25,251 bases of DNA from Gammaproteobacteria bacterium (GCA_030430515.1 JAUIKX010000008.1:1-25251); one strand, 5' to 3'. Positions 1 to 8,362 are shown, numbered from the stretch's first letter. Made by a program: numbers and translations. The notes: generated by a model not told the origin, from the letters alone.

Positions 1-115
1 AAAGCGCTGTGGGACCCAACGACAAATCAATCACTTACGTGATCGATTTGCGCTTGGCCATCCTCCCCTCCGGATCAGGAGGCCAGACACTAGCAGCCTG
101 TTTTTCAACAGCCTG
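1..115. other. Intergenic sequence downstream of carB, with two imperfect hairpins
   Basis: I see no gene in this stretch. It carries two imperfect dyads, at 23-50 and 90-119, listed separately. Neither is followed on the minus strand by a run of T, so neither is a classical intrinsic terminator for carB. The gene that follows carB lies outside the window. Confidence 0.6.
23..50. repeat. Imperfect hairpin downstream of carB
   Basis: CAAATC (23-28) pairs with GATTTG (45-50). After one A/C mismatch, ATCAC (30-34) pairs with GTGAT (39-43) around the loop TTAC. That gives 11 pairs in 28 bases. It could be an RNA hairpin ending or protecting the carAB transcript, or an operator for a neighbour outside the window. 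No T-run follows on either strand. Confidence 0.45.
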
Positions 116-119
116 CTAG
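90..119 (-). terminator. Hairpin overlapping the carB stop codon
   Basis: CTAGCAG (90-96) pairs with CTGCTAG (113-119). After one C/C mismatch, CTGTT (98-102) pairs with AACAG (107-111) around a four-base loop, giving 12 pairs. The right arm contains the carB TAG stop (116-118). The only T-run is in the loop, so intrinsic termination is doubtful. A 3'-end processing or rho-linked hairpin, or a copy of a dispersed palindromic repeat, are the alternatives. Confidence 0.45.
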
Positions 120-3100
120 GGCAGGGCAGTTCTGTCGGAGACCACATCGTTCCAGGCGCTGACCTGGAGCGCATGGGGGTCGAGCCAGCGCAGCGCCTCG
201 ACGATGGCGCCGGCCATCTTTCTATCGGTGATCAGAGAGATGCCTGAATCGATGGCCCGTCGCCGGATGTGGAACCCGTCCGGTCTGCCCATCTCGTCGT
301 AGAGTTTCGGAATGTTGATGACCAGGTCGACCAGCCCTTCCGACATCACGTTGAGGCTCTCCTCATCCTTGTTGACCACCGTGCACTCGATACCGATGGA
401 GCGCAGCATTTCTGCCGTGCCCTCGGTCGCATAGATCGGCAGATTCAGCTTCTCTTTGATGGTGTGCGCTTCGTCGCTGAACCAGAATTTGTCCTCCCAC
501 GGGCCGAGAGACATGAGGATGCCCTTTTTGGGGAAGCGGAAACCTGTTGCGAGCAGTGCGTGCATCAGCGCTTCGTGCTGGCTCGCTCCGACGCAACCAA
601 CCTCACCAGTGCTCGACATCTCCACGCCGAGCAGCGGGTCTGCTCCGACAAGGCGAGAGAATGAGAACATGGGCAGCTTGACGCCGACGTAGTTCAGATC
701 GAGCGCATCGCGCTTTGCGTGGATCGGCTTCTCACCGAGCATGCAGCGCGTTGCTTCTTCGGCAAAGTTGACGTCGAGAACCTTCGACACGAACGGCAGA
801 CTTCGTGAGGCCCGAAGATTGCATTCGATGACCTTCACCCAGTTCTGTTTGGCCAGAAACTGCATATTGAAGGGGCCTGTGATTTCCAGCGCTTCGGCCA
901 GCTCCGCGGCTATTTCCCGCACCCGCCGAATCGTCGGCAGATAGAGCTTCTGCGGGGGCAGCACCAGGGTGGCATCGCCGGAGTGCACGCCGGCATCTTC
1001 AACGTGCTCGCTGATCGCCCAGTGAACGAGCTGGCCGTTCTGGGCAACCGCGTCAATTTCGATTTCGCGGGCGTGGGTCTCGAACTTCGACAGCACGACG
1101 GGGTGCTCTTTGGATACGTGTTTGGCCCGTTGGAGAATGCGTTCGAGCTCCTTGGGTTCGTGGGCCACGCTCATTGCGGCGCCGCTGAGTACGTAGCTGG
1201 GGCGAACCAGAACCGGAAAGCCACCCAGCTGTTTGACGGTTTCGTCGACGTTGGTGGTGTCGGTGACATGCGTCCAGGCCGGCTGGTCGATGCCGAGATC
1301 ATCGAGCAGGGCGCTGAACTTCCGGCGGTCTTCCGCCCGGTCGATATTGGTGGGGCTGGTACCGAGTATCTTCAGACCGGCCTCATGCAGACGTAGCGCC
1401 AGATTGTTGGGCAGCTGTCCGCCCATGCTGACGATGATGCCCTCGGGCTGTTCCCGTTCGTACAGGTCGCATACCGACTCCACGGAAATTTCGTCGAACA
1501 CCAGGTGGTCTGTGGTGTCGTAGTCCGTGCTCACCGTTTCAGGATTGCAGTTGAGCATGATGGTTTCAAAGCCGAGACGGGCTGCAGCCTCCACGGCGTT
1601 GACGCCGCACCAGTCGAACTCCACACTCGAGCCGATCCGGTAGCAACCGGAGCCCAGCACCAGCACTTTGCGACGCTTCGATGGCGGCACGTCGTCGGCG
1701 AAGCTCGAGTAGCTGGCGTACAGATAGTTGGTTTCCGCTGGAAACTCCGCCGCCAGCGTATCGATCTGGCTGTAGTGCGGCACGATGTCGTGGCTCTTGC
1801 GAAGCGCGCGTACCGAATGCTCGCTCTGATCGCTCAAGCGCCCGATGGCTTGATCGGAGAAACCGAGCACTTTCGCTTCTCTGAGCGTTTCGGGGCACAG
1901 AGTCTGCCCCTGCTCTTCGAGCTTGGTCTCCATTTCGACCATGCGCGCAAGGTAGCTCAGAAACCACCGGTCGATTCCCGTGGCCTGATGGATCTCCTCC
2001 ACCGAGTAGCCCTGTCTGAGGGCGGCGGTGATGGCGAATGGTCTTTGCGGGGTGGGTCTCAGGTCCTGTGCGAGATCCTTGATCTCACCGAACAGTGAGC
2101 TGCTCACGCCGTCTGCGCCAATATCGAGCATGCGCACGGCTTTCTGCAGAATCTCGGCGAAGTTCCGGCCGATCGACATGACTTCGCCGACGCTCTTCAT
2201 CTCGCTGCCGATTTCCACCGTCGCGCCTTCGAACTTGTTCAGGTCCCAGCGGGGCATCTTGCAAACCAGATAATCCAGCGCCGGCTCGAAAAACGCACTG
2301 GTGCGTCTGGTGATGCCGTTGGTGATGTCCGGAAGCGCATACCCAAGCGCCAGCTTGGCGGCCACGTAGGCCAACGGGTAACCGGTGGCCTTACTCGCCA
2401 GGGCGCTCGATCGCGACAGCCTGGCGTTCACCTCGATGACCCGATAGTCGTTGCTGAACGGGTCGAGGGCGTACTGAATGTTGCACTCCCCGACGATGCC
2501 GAGATGGCGGATGGTCTTCACGGCGATGGTTCTGAGCTTCTGGTACTCCTCGTCGGTGAGCGTCTGCGACGGCGCTACGACGATCGATTCACCGGTGTGA
2601 ATGCCCAGCGGATCGAAGTTCTCCATGTTGCAGACGGTGATGCAGTTGTCTCTGGCATCTCGGACGACTTCGTATTCCACTTCTTTCCAGCCGCGCAGCC
2701 CTTCTTCCACGAGCACCTGCGGCGCACCGTCATCGAAAGCCCGCGTCAGAGCTTTGTCCAGATCCTCGGCATTGTCGACGTAGGAACTGCCTTTGCCGCC
2801 CAGCGAAAATGCACCCCGCAGCATAAGCGGCAGGCCGATCTCCGCGGCGGCGGAGCGCGCTTCTTCCAGACTGTCACAGGCGAAGCTTCTTGCGCTTTTT
2901 ACGTCGATGGCATCCAGCCGATCCTTGAACAGCTGCCGGTCTTCTGTCGAACGAATCACTTCGACGGGGGTGCCCAGCACGCGCACGCCGTATTTTTCCA
3001 GAATGCCCTGGTCGTGCAGCTCGATGCCGCAGTTCAGGGCGGTTTGGCCGCCGAAGGCCAGGAGCAGCGCGTCCACCTGTTCCTTCTCGATGATCTGTGC

Positions 3101-3331
3101 AACGAACTCCGGCGTGACCGCATTCAGGTAGATTTTGTCAGCCATGCCCTCGCTGGTCTGAATCGTCGCGATGTTCGGGTTGATGAGAACGGTGGTGATG
3201 CCTTCCTCGCGCATGGCCTTCAGGGCTTGAGATCCTGAGTAGTCGAACTCTCCGGCCTGTCCGATCTGCAGTGCGCCGGAGCCGAGCAGCAGAACGCATT
3301 TGGGTTTGTTGGGCAGGTAGGCACCGTACAT
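116..3331 (-). CDS. carB: Carbamoyl phosphate synthetase large subunit (eukaryote-like type)
   Basis: This subunit makes carbamoyl phosphate from bicarbonate, ammonia (passed on from CarA) and two ATP, for pyrimidine and arginine synthesis in the cytoplasm. The 1071 residues match the usual length. There are two duplicated ATP-grasp halves (about 1-400 and 550-930), a linking domain and a C-terminal MGS-like regulatory domain (about 930-1071). Visible motifs are GQAGEFDYSGSQA and NARLSRSSALASKATGYP in the first half, and NCNPETVSTDYD and RPSYVLSGAAM in the second. Several blocks read like animal CAD/CPS1 rather than E. coli CarB: GSGCYRIGSSVEFDW, MGGQLPNNLA and ECNLRASRSLPFVSK (E. coli has EVNPRAARTVPFVSK). 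The ATG is 20 bases after the carA stop, so the two are cotranscribed. The function is secure. The unusual subtype is my reading from remembered sequences. Confidence 0.97.
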   Translation of the reverse strand: MYGAYLPNKPKCVLLLGSGALQIGQAGEFDYSGSQALKAMREEGITTVLINPNIATIQTSEGMADKIYLNAVTPEFVAQIIEKEQVDALLLAFGGQTALNCGIELHDQGILEKYGVRVLGTPVEVIRSTEDRQLFKDRLDAIDVKSARSFACDSLEEARSAAAEIGLPLMLRGAFSLGGKGSSYVDNAEDLDKALTRAFDDGAPQVLVEEGLRGWKEVEYEVVRDARDNCITVCNMENFDPLGIHTGESIVVAPSQTLTDEEYQKLRTIAVKTIRHLGIVGECNIQYALDPFSNDYRVIEVNARLSRSSALASKATGYPLAYVAAKLALGYALPDITNGITRRTSAFFEPALDYLVCKMPRWDLNKFEGATVEIGSEMKSVGEVMSIGRNFAEILQKAVRMLDIGADGVSSSLFGEIKDLAQDLRPTPQRPFAITAALRQGYSVEEIHQATGIDRWFLSYLARMVEMETKLEEQGQTLCPETLREAKVLGFSDQAIGRLSDQSEHSVRALRKSHDIVPHYSQIDTLAAEFPAETNYLYASYSSFADDVPPSKRRKVLVLGSGCYRIGSSVEFDWCGVNAVEAAARLGFETIMLNCNPETVSTDYDTTDHLVFDEISVESVCDLYEREQPEGIIVSMGGQLPNNLALRLHEAGLKILGTSPTNIDRAEDRRKFSALLDDLGIDQPAWTHVTDTTNVDETVKQLGGFPVLVRPSYVLSGAAMSVAHEPKELERILQRAKHVSKEHPVVLSKFETHAREIEIDAVAQNGQLVHWAISEHVEDAGVHSGDATLVLPPQKLYLPTIRRVREIAAELAEALEITGPFNMQFLAKQNWVKVIECNLRASRSLPFVSKVLDVNFAEEATRCMLGEKPIHAKRDALDLNYVGVKLPMFSFSRLVGADPLLGVEMSSTGEVGCVGASQHEALMHALLATGFRFPKKGILMSLGPWEDKFWFSDEAHTIKEKLNLPIYATEGTAEMLRSIGIECTVVNKDEESLNVMSEGLVDLVINIPKLYDEMGRPDGFHIRRRAIDSGISLITDRKMAGAIVEALRWLDPHALQVSAWNDVVSDRTALP

Positions 3332-3351
3332 GGCGTGATCCTCTGTGTGCG

Positions 3352-4425
3352 TCAGAGCAGGTTGATGAAATCGTCGAACAGGTAGGCGGTGTCCGTGGGC
3401 CCGGGACAGGCCTCAGGGTGGAACTGAACGCCCATGAACGGTTTGCTCCTCGAACGTAAGCCTTCATTGCTGCCGTCGTTGATGTTGACGAACCAGCTTT
3501 CCCAGCCTTCAGGTATCGAATCGTCATCGACGGCGTAGCCGTGATTCTGGCTCGTGATATAGGAGCGGCGGGTGAGCAGGTCCTGTACGGGTTGGTTCAC
3601 ACCCCGGTGACCGTAAGGCAGTTTGTAGGTGCGGGCGCCTGCGGCCAGAGCGAGAATCTGGTTGCCCAGACAGATTCCGAACACAGGCTTGTCACCGCGG
3701 CTCAGCATCTGTCTGACCTGTTCGACCAGAGGGCTCAGATTGCTCGGGTCTCCGGGGCCGTTGCCGATCAGCACGCCGTCGACCTCGTCCCAGTACTGCA
3801 GAAGGTCGTCGTGCCAGGGGGCGCGCAGAACGCTCACGCCGCGTTGCAGCAGAGATCGAACGATGTTGTCTTTTGCGCCTGCGTCGACAAGCAGGACCCT
3901 TCTGTCTCCGCCGGCATAGCGCTGAGTTGTGGCGGGCGCGACGGACCGAAACACCTCGTCCGTCATATCCACCTGATCAGCGGTTTCAGGTGCACAGTGC
4001 GCGCCCTGGCTCTGAAGCAGATACCCCGGCATGGTGCCGTGCTCTCTGAGGCGACGGGTCAGCGCGCGCGTATCGATTCCGGAAATTGCGGGAATGCCTT
4101 GACTCTTGAGCCAGTCGCCAAGAGATCGAAGCCCTGCATGATGGCTGTGCTGTTCGCAGTACGACTGCACCACCAGCCCCTGAACCTGAATCTCGGCCGA
4201 TTCGTAGGGCCCCTCGATGCTCTGCGGAGCCCTTGCCGCCGGCACGCCGTAGTTGCCGATGGAAGGGTAGGTGAGCACGAGTATCTGGCCGCGGTAAGAG
4301 GGGTCTGTGAGCGTTTCCACGTAGCCGGTCATGGCGGTGTTGAATACCACCTCTCCGTGAACGGCGCGATTGGCGCCAAATGAGACACCGCGTAGCGAGG
4401 TGCCGTCGTCCAGCGTTAAGCGCAT
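3352..4425 (-). CDS. carA: Carbamoyl phosphate synthetase small (glutaminase) subunit
   Basis: This class I glutamine amidotransferase subunit hydrolyses glutamine and channels ammonia to CarB. The N-terminal CarA domain (about 1-150) holds GEVVFNTAMTGY. The C-terminal GATase domain has the nucleophile Cys252 in GICLGNQ and the His336/Glu338 pair in VQFHPEA. At 357 residues it is a little shorter than E. coli CarA (about 382). Wording such as GQILVLTYPSIGNYGVP and IQVQGLVVQSY resembles the eukaryotic and Bacteroidetes-type small subunit, matching the subtype of CarB next to it. The ATG at 4425 has AGGA about nine bases upstream and a TATAGT -10 candidate at 4468-4473. It is the first gene of the carAB operon. 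Confidence 0.97.
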   Translation of the reverse strand: MRLTLDDGTSLRGVSFGANRAVHGEVVFNTAMTGYVETLTDPSYRGQILVLTYPSIGNYGVPAARAPQSIEGPYESAEIQVQGLVVQSYCEQHSHHAGLRSLGDWLKSQGIPAISGIDTRALTRRLREHGTMPGYLLQSQGAHCAPETADQVDMTDEVFRSVAPATTQRYAGGDRRVLLVDAGAKDNIVRSLLQRGVSVLRAPWHDDLLQYWDEVDGVLIGNGPGDPSNLSPLVEQVRQMLSRGDKPVFGICLGNQILALAAGARTYKLPYGHRGVNQPVQDLLTRRSYITSQNHGYAVDDDSIPEGWESWFVNINDGSNEGLRSRSKPFMGVQFHPEACPGPTDTAYLFDDFINLL

Positions 4426-4758
4426 GCAATACGTCCTGTTTCATTGCACCTTTGTGCGGAAGCTTTGACTATAGCTTTCAGTCCGCCGGGCAACTGTGAT
4501 GCGCTGCTGACAATGGCCGAGATGCGAGCATCGGCGAGCAACACACTTGACGGAGTTTGCGCTCGCACGGCTTTTCACTGACGAAATCCATACAAACTGA
4601 TACGACCGTCAAGTTCTGGGGCCGAATTTCTCGGGTATCATTGCGTCGCACCGCTTAAGTTTCGGTGTGGTCGCGTCAAGGACGACACGTGCGCTCTGCA
4701 TGGTCTACTCGCTGATGGTCGCGTCCTGCATTCACCCAAACACGAGATAGATTGAGAC
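4426..4758. other. 333-bp divergent intergenic region between carA and the carbamoyltransferase operon
   Basis: No convincing gene is present. The region must hold promoters for both directions. Seen here are the TATAGT candidate for carA, a TATCAT hexamer at about 4636-4641 pointing toward the carbamoyltransferase but without a good -35, and a ten-base direct repeat TGGTCGCGTC at 4668-4677 and 4716-4725. If TATCAT is the -10, the carbamoyltransferase mRNA would have a leader of roughly 110 nt. I see no ARG box or riboswitch that I can defend. Confidence 0.5.
4468..4473 (-). promoter_or_regulatory. Candidate -10 element of the carAB promoter
   Basis: On the minus strand this reads TATAGT, five of six bases of the sigma-70 -10 consensus. 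Transcription would start near 4461, with a leader of about 36 nt before the carA ATG. No good -35 hexamer is seen at 16-18 bp, so this is a weak assignment. Confidence 0.35.
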
Positions 4759-6600
4759 ATGCATATTCTCGGAATCTCCGCTTATTACCACGATAGTGCG
4801 GCGGCGCTGGTAACGGATGGAAAGATCGTTGCAGCCGCGCAGGAAGAAAGATTCACCCGTAAGAAGCACGACCCTGCCTTTCCGAAAGAGGCGGTGAAAT
4901 ATTGCGTGGAAGAAGCGGGTATCAGCCTGTCTGACGTCGATCATGTGGTCTTTTACGACAAGCCCCTGCTCACTTTCGAGCGTCTGCTCGAAACCTATCT
5001 GGCCTATGCGCCGAGCGGTTTTAGCTCGTTCAAAGCCGCTATGCCGGTATGGCTGCGGGAAAAACTGTTTCTCAAGGATCTGATCAAGAAAGAGATCGCT
5101 GAGATTCGCGGCTGCAAATCAAAAGAAGTGGACAACGTGCTCTTCACCCAGCACCACCAGTCCCACGCGGCCAGTGCGTTCTACCCGAGCCCGTTCGAGA
5201 AGTCGGCGGTCATGTGTCTGGACGGCGTCGGCGAATGGGCAACCACAACCGTATGGCTGGGTGACGGCAACAAGCTGGACCTTCAGTGGGAGATCGATTT
5301 CCCCCATTCCATCGGCCTGCTGTATTCGGCCTTCACCTACTTCACCGGTTTCAAGGTGAATTCCGGTGAATACAAACTCATGGGTCTTGCTCCTTACGGC
5401 GAACCCAAATACGTGGACCTCATCTACGATCATCTGATCGACGTCAAGGAAGACGGTACGTTCCGCATGGATATGAAGTACTTCAACTATGCGAACGGCC
5501 TGACCATGACGAACAAGAAGTTCGCGGAGGTGTTCGGTGGGCCGGAGCGTAAGCCGGAAACGCCGATCAGTCAGCGTGAAATGGACATCGCGGCCTCCAT
5601 TCAGGTGGTGACCGAAGAGATCGTCATGAAGCTGGCGCGTACCGTTCAGAAAGAGCTGAACGTGGACAATCTGTGTCTGGCAGGTGGTGTAGCACTCAAC
5701 TGTGTTTCCAACGGCCGTTTGCTTCGCGAAGGCCCGTTCAAAAACATCTGGATTCAGCCTGCCGCAGGTGATGCCGGTGGTGCGCTCGGCGCGGCTCTGG
5801 CAGTGTGGCACGACTACCACGACAAACCACGCGTTGCCGATGGGCACGACGACGTGCAGAGCGGTTCCTATCTCGGACCCCGCTGGTCGGACGATGAGAT
5901 CAAGAAGCAACTCGACGCCAAAGGAGCCGTATATCAGCGGCTCGATGAGGCCGAGATGATGCCGAAACTTGCTGAAGTGCTTGAAGACGAAAACGTCGTC
6001 GGCTGGTTCCAGGGGCGCATGGAGTTCGGCCCCAGGGCGCTGGGCGGCCGTTCGATCATCGGCGACCCCCGCAGCAAAAACATGCAGTCGGTAATGAACC
6101 TGAAGATCAAGTATCGGGAATCTTTCCGGCCGTTTGCACCGTCCGTACTCGCGGAGCACGCCTCGGAGTATTTCCATCTGGATTCGTGCAGCCCCTACAT
6201 GCTCATCGTTGCGCCGGTGCATGAGAGCAAACGCATCGCGATGACCGAAGAGCAGCAGAAGCTGTTCGGCATCGAGAAGCTCAACGTGCCGCGCTCGGAA
6301 CTACCGGCGATTACACACGTGGACTACTCCGCGCGCGTGCAGACGGTGCACAAACACACCAATCCCAAGTATCACGCGCTGCTGTCCGCGTTCAACGAGC
6401 GTACAGGTTGCCCGGTTCTGGTTAACACGTCGTTCAATGTGCGCGGTGAGCCGATCGTGAATACGCCGGATGATGCGTACCGGTGCTTCATGCGCACGGA
6501 GATGGACTACCTCGTTGTCGAGAACTTCCTTCTCAAGAAGGAAGACCAGCCAGAGATGCCGGATGATGGTTCCTGGAAAGAAGAATTCGAGCTGGATTAA
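4759..6600 (+). CDS. NodU/CmcH/SxtI-type O-carbamoyltransferase
   Basis: Enzymes of this family transfer the carbamoyl group of carbamoyl phosphate to a hydroxyl via a carbamoyl-adenylate. Known acceptors include Nod factors, cephems, aminocoumarins, tobramycin and saxitoxin. The 613 residues contain the N-terminal Kae1/ASKHA-like domain, with YYHDSAA at 9-15, metal-type His132 and His136 in HHQSHAASA, LDGVGEW around 154-160, and later AGGVALNC and PAAGDAGGALGA. The carbamoyltransferase C-domain follows, with QGRMEFGPRALGGRS (418-432) and NTSFNVRGEP. It looks intact and catalytically complete. The start is the canonical MHILGISAYYHDSA, although the ribosome binding site is weak (GAG). It heads the operon and is divergent from carAB, which makes its co-substrate. 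The acceptor cannot be told from the sequence. Confidence 0.93.
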   Translation: MHILGISAYYHDSAAALVTDGKIVAAAQEERFTRKKHDPAFPKEAVKYCVEEAGISLSDVDHVVFYDKPLLTFERLLETYLAYAPSGFSSFKAAMPVWLREKLFLKDLIKKEIAEIRGCKSKEVDNVLFTQHHQSHAASAFYPSPFEKSAVMCLDGVGEWATTTVWLGDGNKLDLQWEIDFPHSIGLLYSAFTYFTGFKVNSGEYKLMGLAPYGEPKYVDLIYDHLIDVKEDGTFRMDMKYFNYANGLTMTNKKFAEVFGGPERKPETPISQREMDIAASIQVVTEEIVMKLARTVQKELNVDNLCLAGGVALNCVSNGRLLREGPFKNIWIQPAAGDAGGALGAALAVWHDYHDKPRVADGHDDVQSGSYLGPRWSDDEIKKQLDAKGAVYQRLDEAEMMPKLAEVLEDENVVGWFQGRMEFGPRALGGRSIIGDPRSKNMQSVMNLKIKYRESFRPFAPSVLAEHASEYFHLDSCSPYMLIVAPVHESKRIAMTEEQQKLFGIEKLNVPRSELPAITHVDYSARVQTVHKHTNPKYHALLSAFNERTGCPVLVNTSFNVRGEPIVNTPDDAYRCFMRTEMDYLVVENFLLKKEDQPEMPDDGSWKEEFELD

Positions 6601-6605
6601 TAGCC

Positions 6606-7010
6606 ATGACTAATCACGAAATACCTGAACTGGATAGCAAAGGCCTGCGAAGCTTCGGCCTGACCACGGGCGCCATCGTCATGGGCCTGTTTGGTCTGTT
6701 CTTCCCCTGGCTGCTGGAAGTGTCCATTCCGAAGTGGCCCTTCATTCTCGGCGGCGTGCTGGGCGCATGGGGGCTCGTGCACCCCAACAGCCTGGGCCCG
6801 ATATACAAGGGCTGGATGAAGTTCGGACTGCTGATCAGCAAGATCACCACGCCCATCGTTCTGGGCATCGTGTTCTTCCTGGTGCTGATGCCCATGGGCC
6901 TGATCCTTCGGCTGTTCAGAGACCCGATGAACCGTAAAGTGCACACGGACGATCCTTCGTACCGTGTGATCCACGAACCCACCGAGCAATCAATGGAGCG
7001 ACCCTTCTGA
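6606..7010 (+). CDS. SxtJ-like small membrane protein
   Basis: This is a 134-residue protein with two or three hydrophobic stretches: about 18-40 (TGAIVMGLFGLFFPWLL), about 45-58 (FILGGVLGAWGLVH) and about 78-102 (PIVLGIVFFLVLMPMGLIL). A polar tail follows containing RDPMNRK and YRVIHEP. It begins five bases after the carbamoyltransferase stop and overlaps the next gene by one base, so it is translationally coupled to both. SxtJ-family proteins sit beside O-carbamoyltransferase genes in saxitoxin clusters and elsewhere, and their function is not known. A membrane platform or partner for the carbamoyltransferase is my inference. Confidence 0.8.
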   Translation: MTNHEIPELDSKGLRSFGLTTGAIVMGLFGLFFPWLLEVSIPKWPFILGGVLGAWGLVHPNSLGPIYKGWMKFGLLISKITTPIVLGIVFFLVLMPMGLILRLFRDPMNRKVHTDDPSYRVIHEPTEQSMERPF

Positions 7011-7162
7011 TGTTGGATCTCATGAAAGACCTCTGGACGTTCATGCGCGTTCGCAAGAAATTCTGGCTTGCACCGCTTGTTCTGGTGATGCTGCTTCTGG
7101 GTGCGTTGATCGTTCTGTCGCAGGGCTCTGCGGTAGCACCGTTTATCTACACCCTGTTCTAG
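7010..7162 (+). CDS. SxtK/DUF5989-like 50-residue membrane protein
   Basis: This short gene runs from an ATG sharing its A with the stop of the sxtJ-like gene (TGATG) to TAG at 7160-7162. The product has 50 residues: a basic amphipathic start (KDLWTFMRVRKKFWL) followed by one transmembrane helix (PLVLVMLLLGALIVLSQG) and a short hydrophobic tail ending FIYTLF. Size, order and the WxFMRxRKKFWL pattern fit the DUF5989 family, which I link to SxtK in the saxitoxin clusters. The function is unknown. Conservation of the carbamoyltransferase-SxtJ-SxtK order supports it being a real gene despite its size. Confidence 0.8.
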   Translation: MLDLMKDLWTFMRVRKKFWLAPLVLVMLLLGALIVLSQGSAVAPFIYTLF

Positions 7163-7168
7163 GCGGAA

Positions 7169-8362
7169 ATGCCCCGCCAGACATCCCGATTGCGGTCACT
7201 CACGGTGGCCGCAGTCGCTATGGGACTCATCACGTCGATCACGCTTGTTCTGTTCGATGTTGCGGCTTACTGGCTGTTGCCGCACAAGTACACGCTGCAA
7301 TTTGCCAAGTACCGCGCGGTTCCCACCCAGGTTACCGGCGGCCGTGGCGGCTACCCCTACGACTACTTTGTGGCACACGAAGAGCGCGGCTTCGACATCG
7401 GTGCAAACAAGAAGGCACGCCATTCGGTAGAGAGCCTCGAGTATCCGATCTGGTCCAACAGCCTCGGCTGCTTCGATGAGGAGCCGGTGGTTGGTGCGCC
7501 CTACACCTACCTCGTTGGTGACAGCTATACGTGGGGGTATGCGACCTTCGAAGACAAGTTCGGCACGCTGGTGGCTTCGGAGACCGGCGCGCAGGTTCTC
7601 AAATGCGGGGTTACCCACACCGGCCAGAGGCATCAGCTCCTCAAGCTGCAGGAGATTGCCGCCAAGCTCGGTCGGCCGCCGGGAGCGATGCTGGTGTTCT
7701 GGTACCACAACGACGTGGCCAACGACTTCTCGTTTCCGCACAGCACCGTCGTGGATGGCTGGCAGGTAGACCAGGTCTTCCTGGGCCCGGACGACCAGAA
7801 AATACGTGTCGAGCGTGAACTGCTGCAGGAACAGGTTCGGGAGCAGCTCGCAAGGCTGGCCAAGAAAAAGCCACGCAAGCGCGACGCCCTGCTGCGCTAC
7901 TCGCTGACCGCCAACCTCGTCTCATGGGCTTTCGAATCCCTGTCGTCTGAAGTCGTCAGAACCGCGGGTGGCAAACCGCCGGAGCGGCGTAGCATCTACG
8001 ACATACCCATCGAGAAGGACGGACACTTCTGGTACGCGGATAACCCGCAGGCAGCGGCGAACAAAACCGCACTCCTGGACCTTGCCGGCTACGCGGCTGC
8101 GAACGGATCGAAGTATGCAGTCATACTGATACCGCCTAGAGAGCATACGACAGACAGCGCCTGGCATCAGGACGTGCACGCGTTTCTTGAGGCTCACCAG
8201 ATCCGCTATCTGGATCTGGCAGACCCGTTTGCTGAACGGGACTACGCTGCTGACGATGTGTTCTGGCTCGACGGCCATTTCAACGCTTACGGAAACCGAG
8301 TGCTGGCGGATATTCTCGAAAGCGAATTTGCTGAATTTTTTGTGGAGCCTTCTGACCAATGA
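7169..8362 (+). CDS. Membrane-anchored SGNH/GDSL-hydrolase-like protein
   Basis: This 397-residue protein has an N-terminal hydrophobic segment (about 11-37) that acts as a signal anchor, followed by a periplasmic SGNH-like domain. Block I is LVGDSYTWG with Ser119. A block II Gly lies in LKCGVTHTG, the block III Asn is in FWYHND, and the C-terminal block V reads WLDGHFNAYGNR with Asp368 and His370. The Ser/Asp/His set is therefore intact. Such proteins often act as O-acetyl esterases or O-acetyltransferases on envelope polysaccharides (compare AlgX/AlgJ, PatB), but no acyl donor partner is encoded here. AGGCGGA precedes the ATG, six bases after the sxtK-like stop, and the stop overlaps the next start (ATGA). 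The substrate is unknown. Confidence 0.78.
   Translation: MPRQTSRLRSLTVAAVAMGLITSITLVLFDVAAYWLLPHKYTLQFAKYRAVPTQVTGGRGGYPYDYFVAHEERGFDIGANKKARHSVESLEYPIWSNSLGCFDEEPVVGAPYTYLVGDSYTWGYATFEDKFGTLVASETGAQVLKCGVTHTGQRHQLLKLQEIAAKLGRPPGAMLVFWYHNDVANDFSFPHSTVVDGWQVDQVFLGPDDQKIRVERELLQEQVREQLARLAKKKPRKRDALLRYSLTANLVSWAFESLSSEVVRTAGGKPPERRSIYDIPIEKDGHFWYADNPQAAANKTALLDLAGYAAANGSKYAVILIPPREHTTDSAWHQDVHAFLEAHQIRYLDLADPFAERDYAADDVFWLDGHFNAYGNRVLADILESEFAEFFVEPSDQ

Noticed and set aside
3541..4383. 280-codon plus-strand frame opposite carA
   Set aside because: It is a shadow of a strongly conserved gene.
4668..4725. Ten-base direct repeat TGGTCGCGTC as an operator pair
   Set aside because: It is short and GC-rich, spaced 48 bases apart, and not placed clearly relative to any promoter. 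It is noted only in the intergenic entry.
5119..6222. 367-codon open frame on the minus strand inside the carbamoyltransferase gene
   Set aside because: It is wholly antisense to a well-conserved gene, and its protein has no recognisable motif and a skewed His/Val/Arg-rich composition typical of shadow frames in GC-rich DNA.
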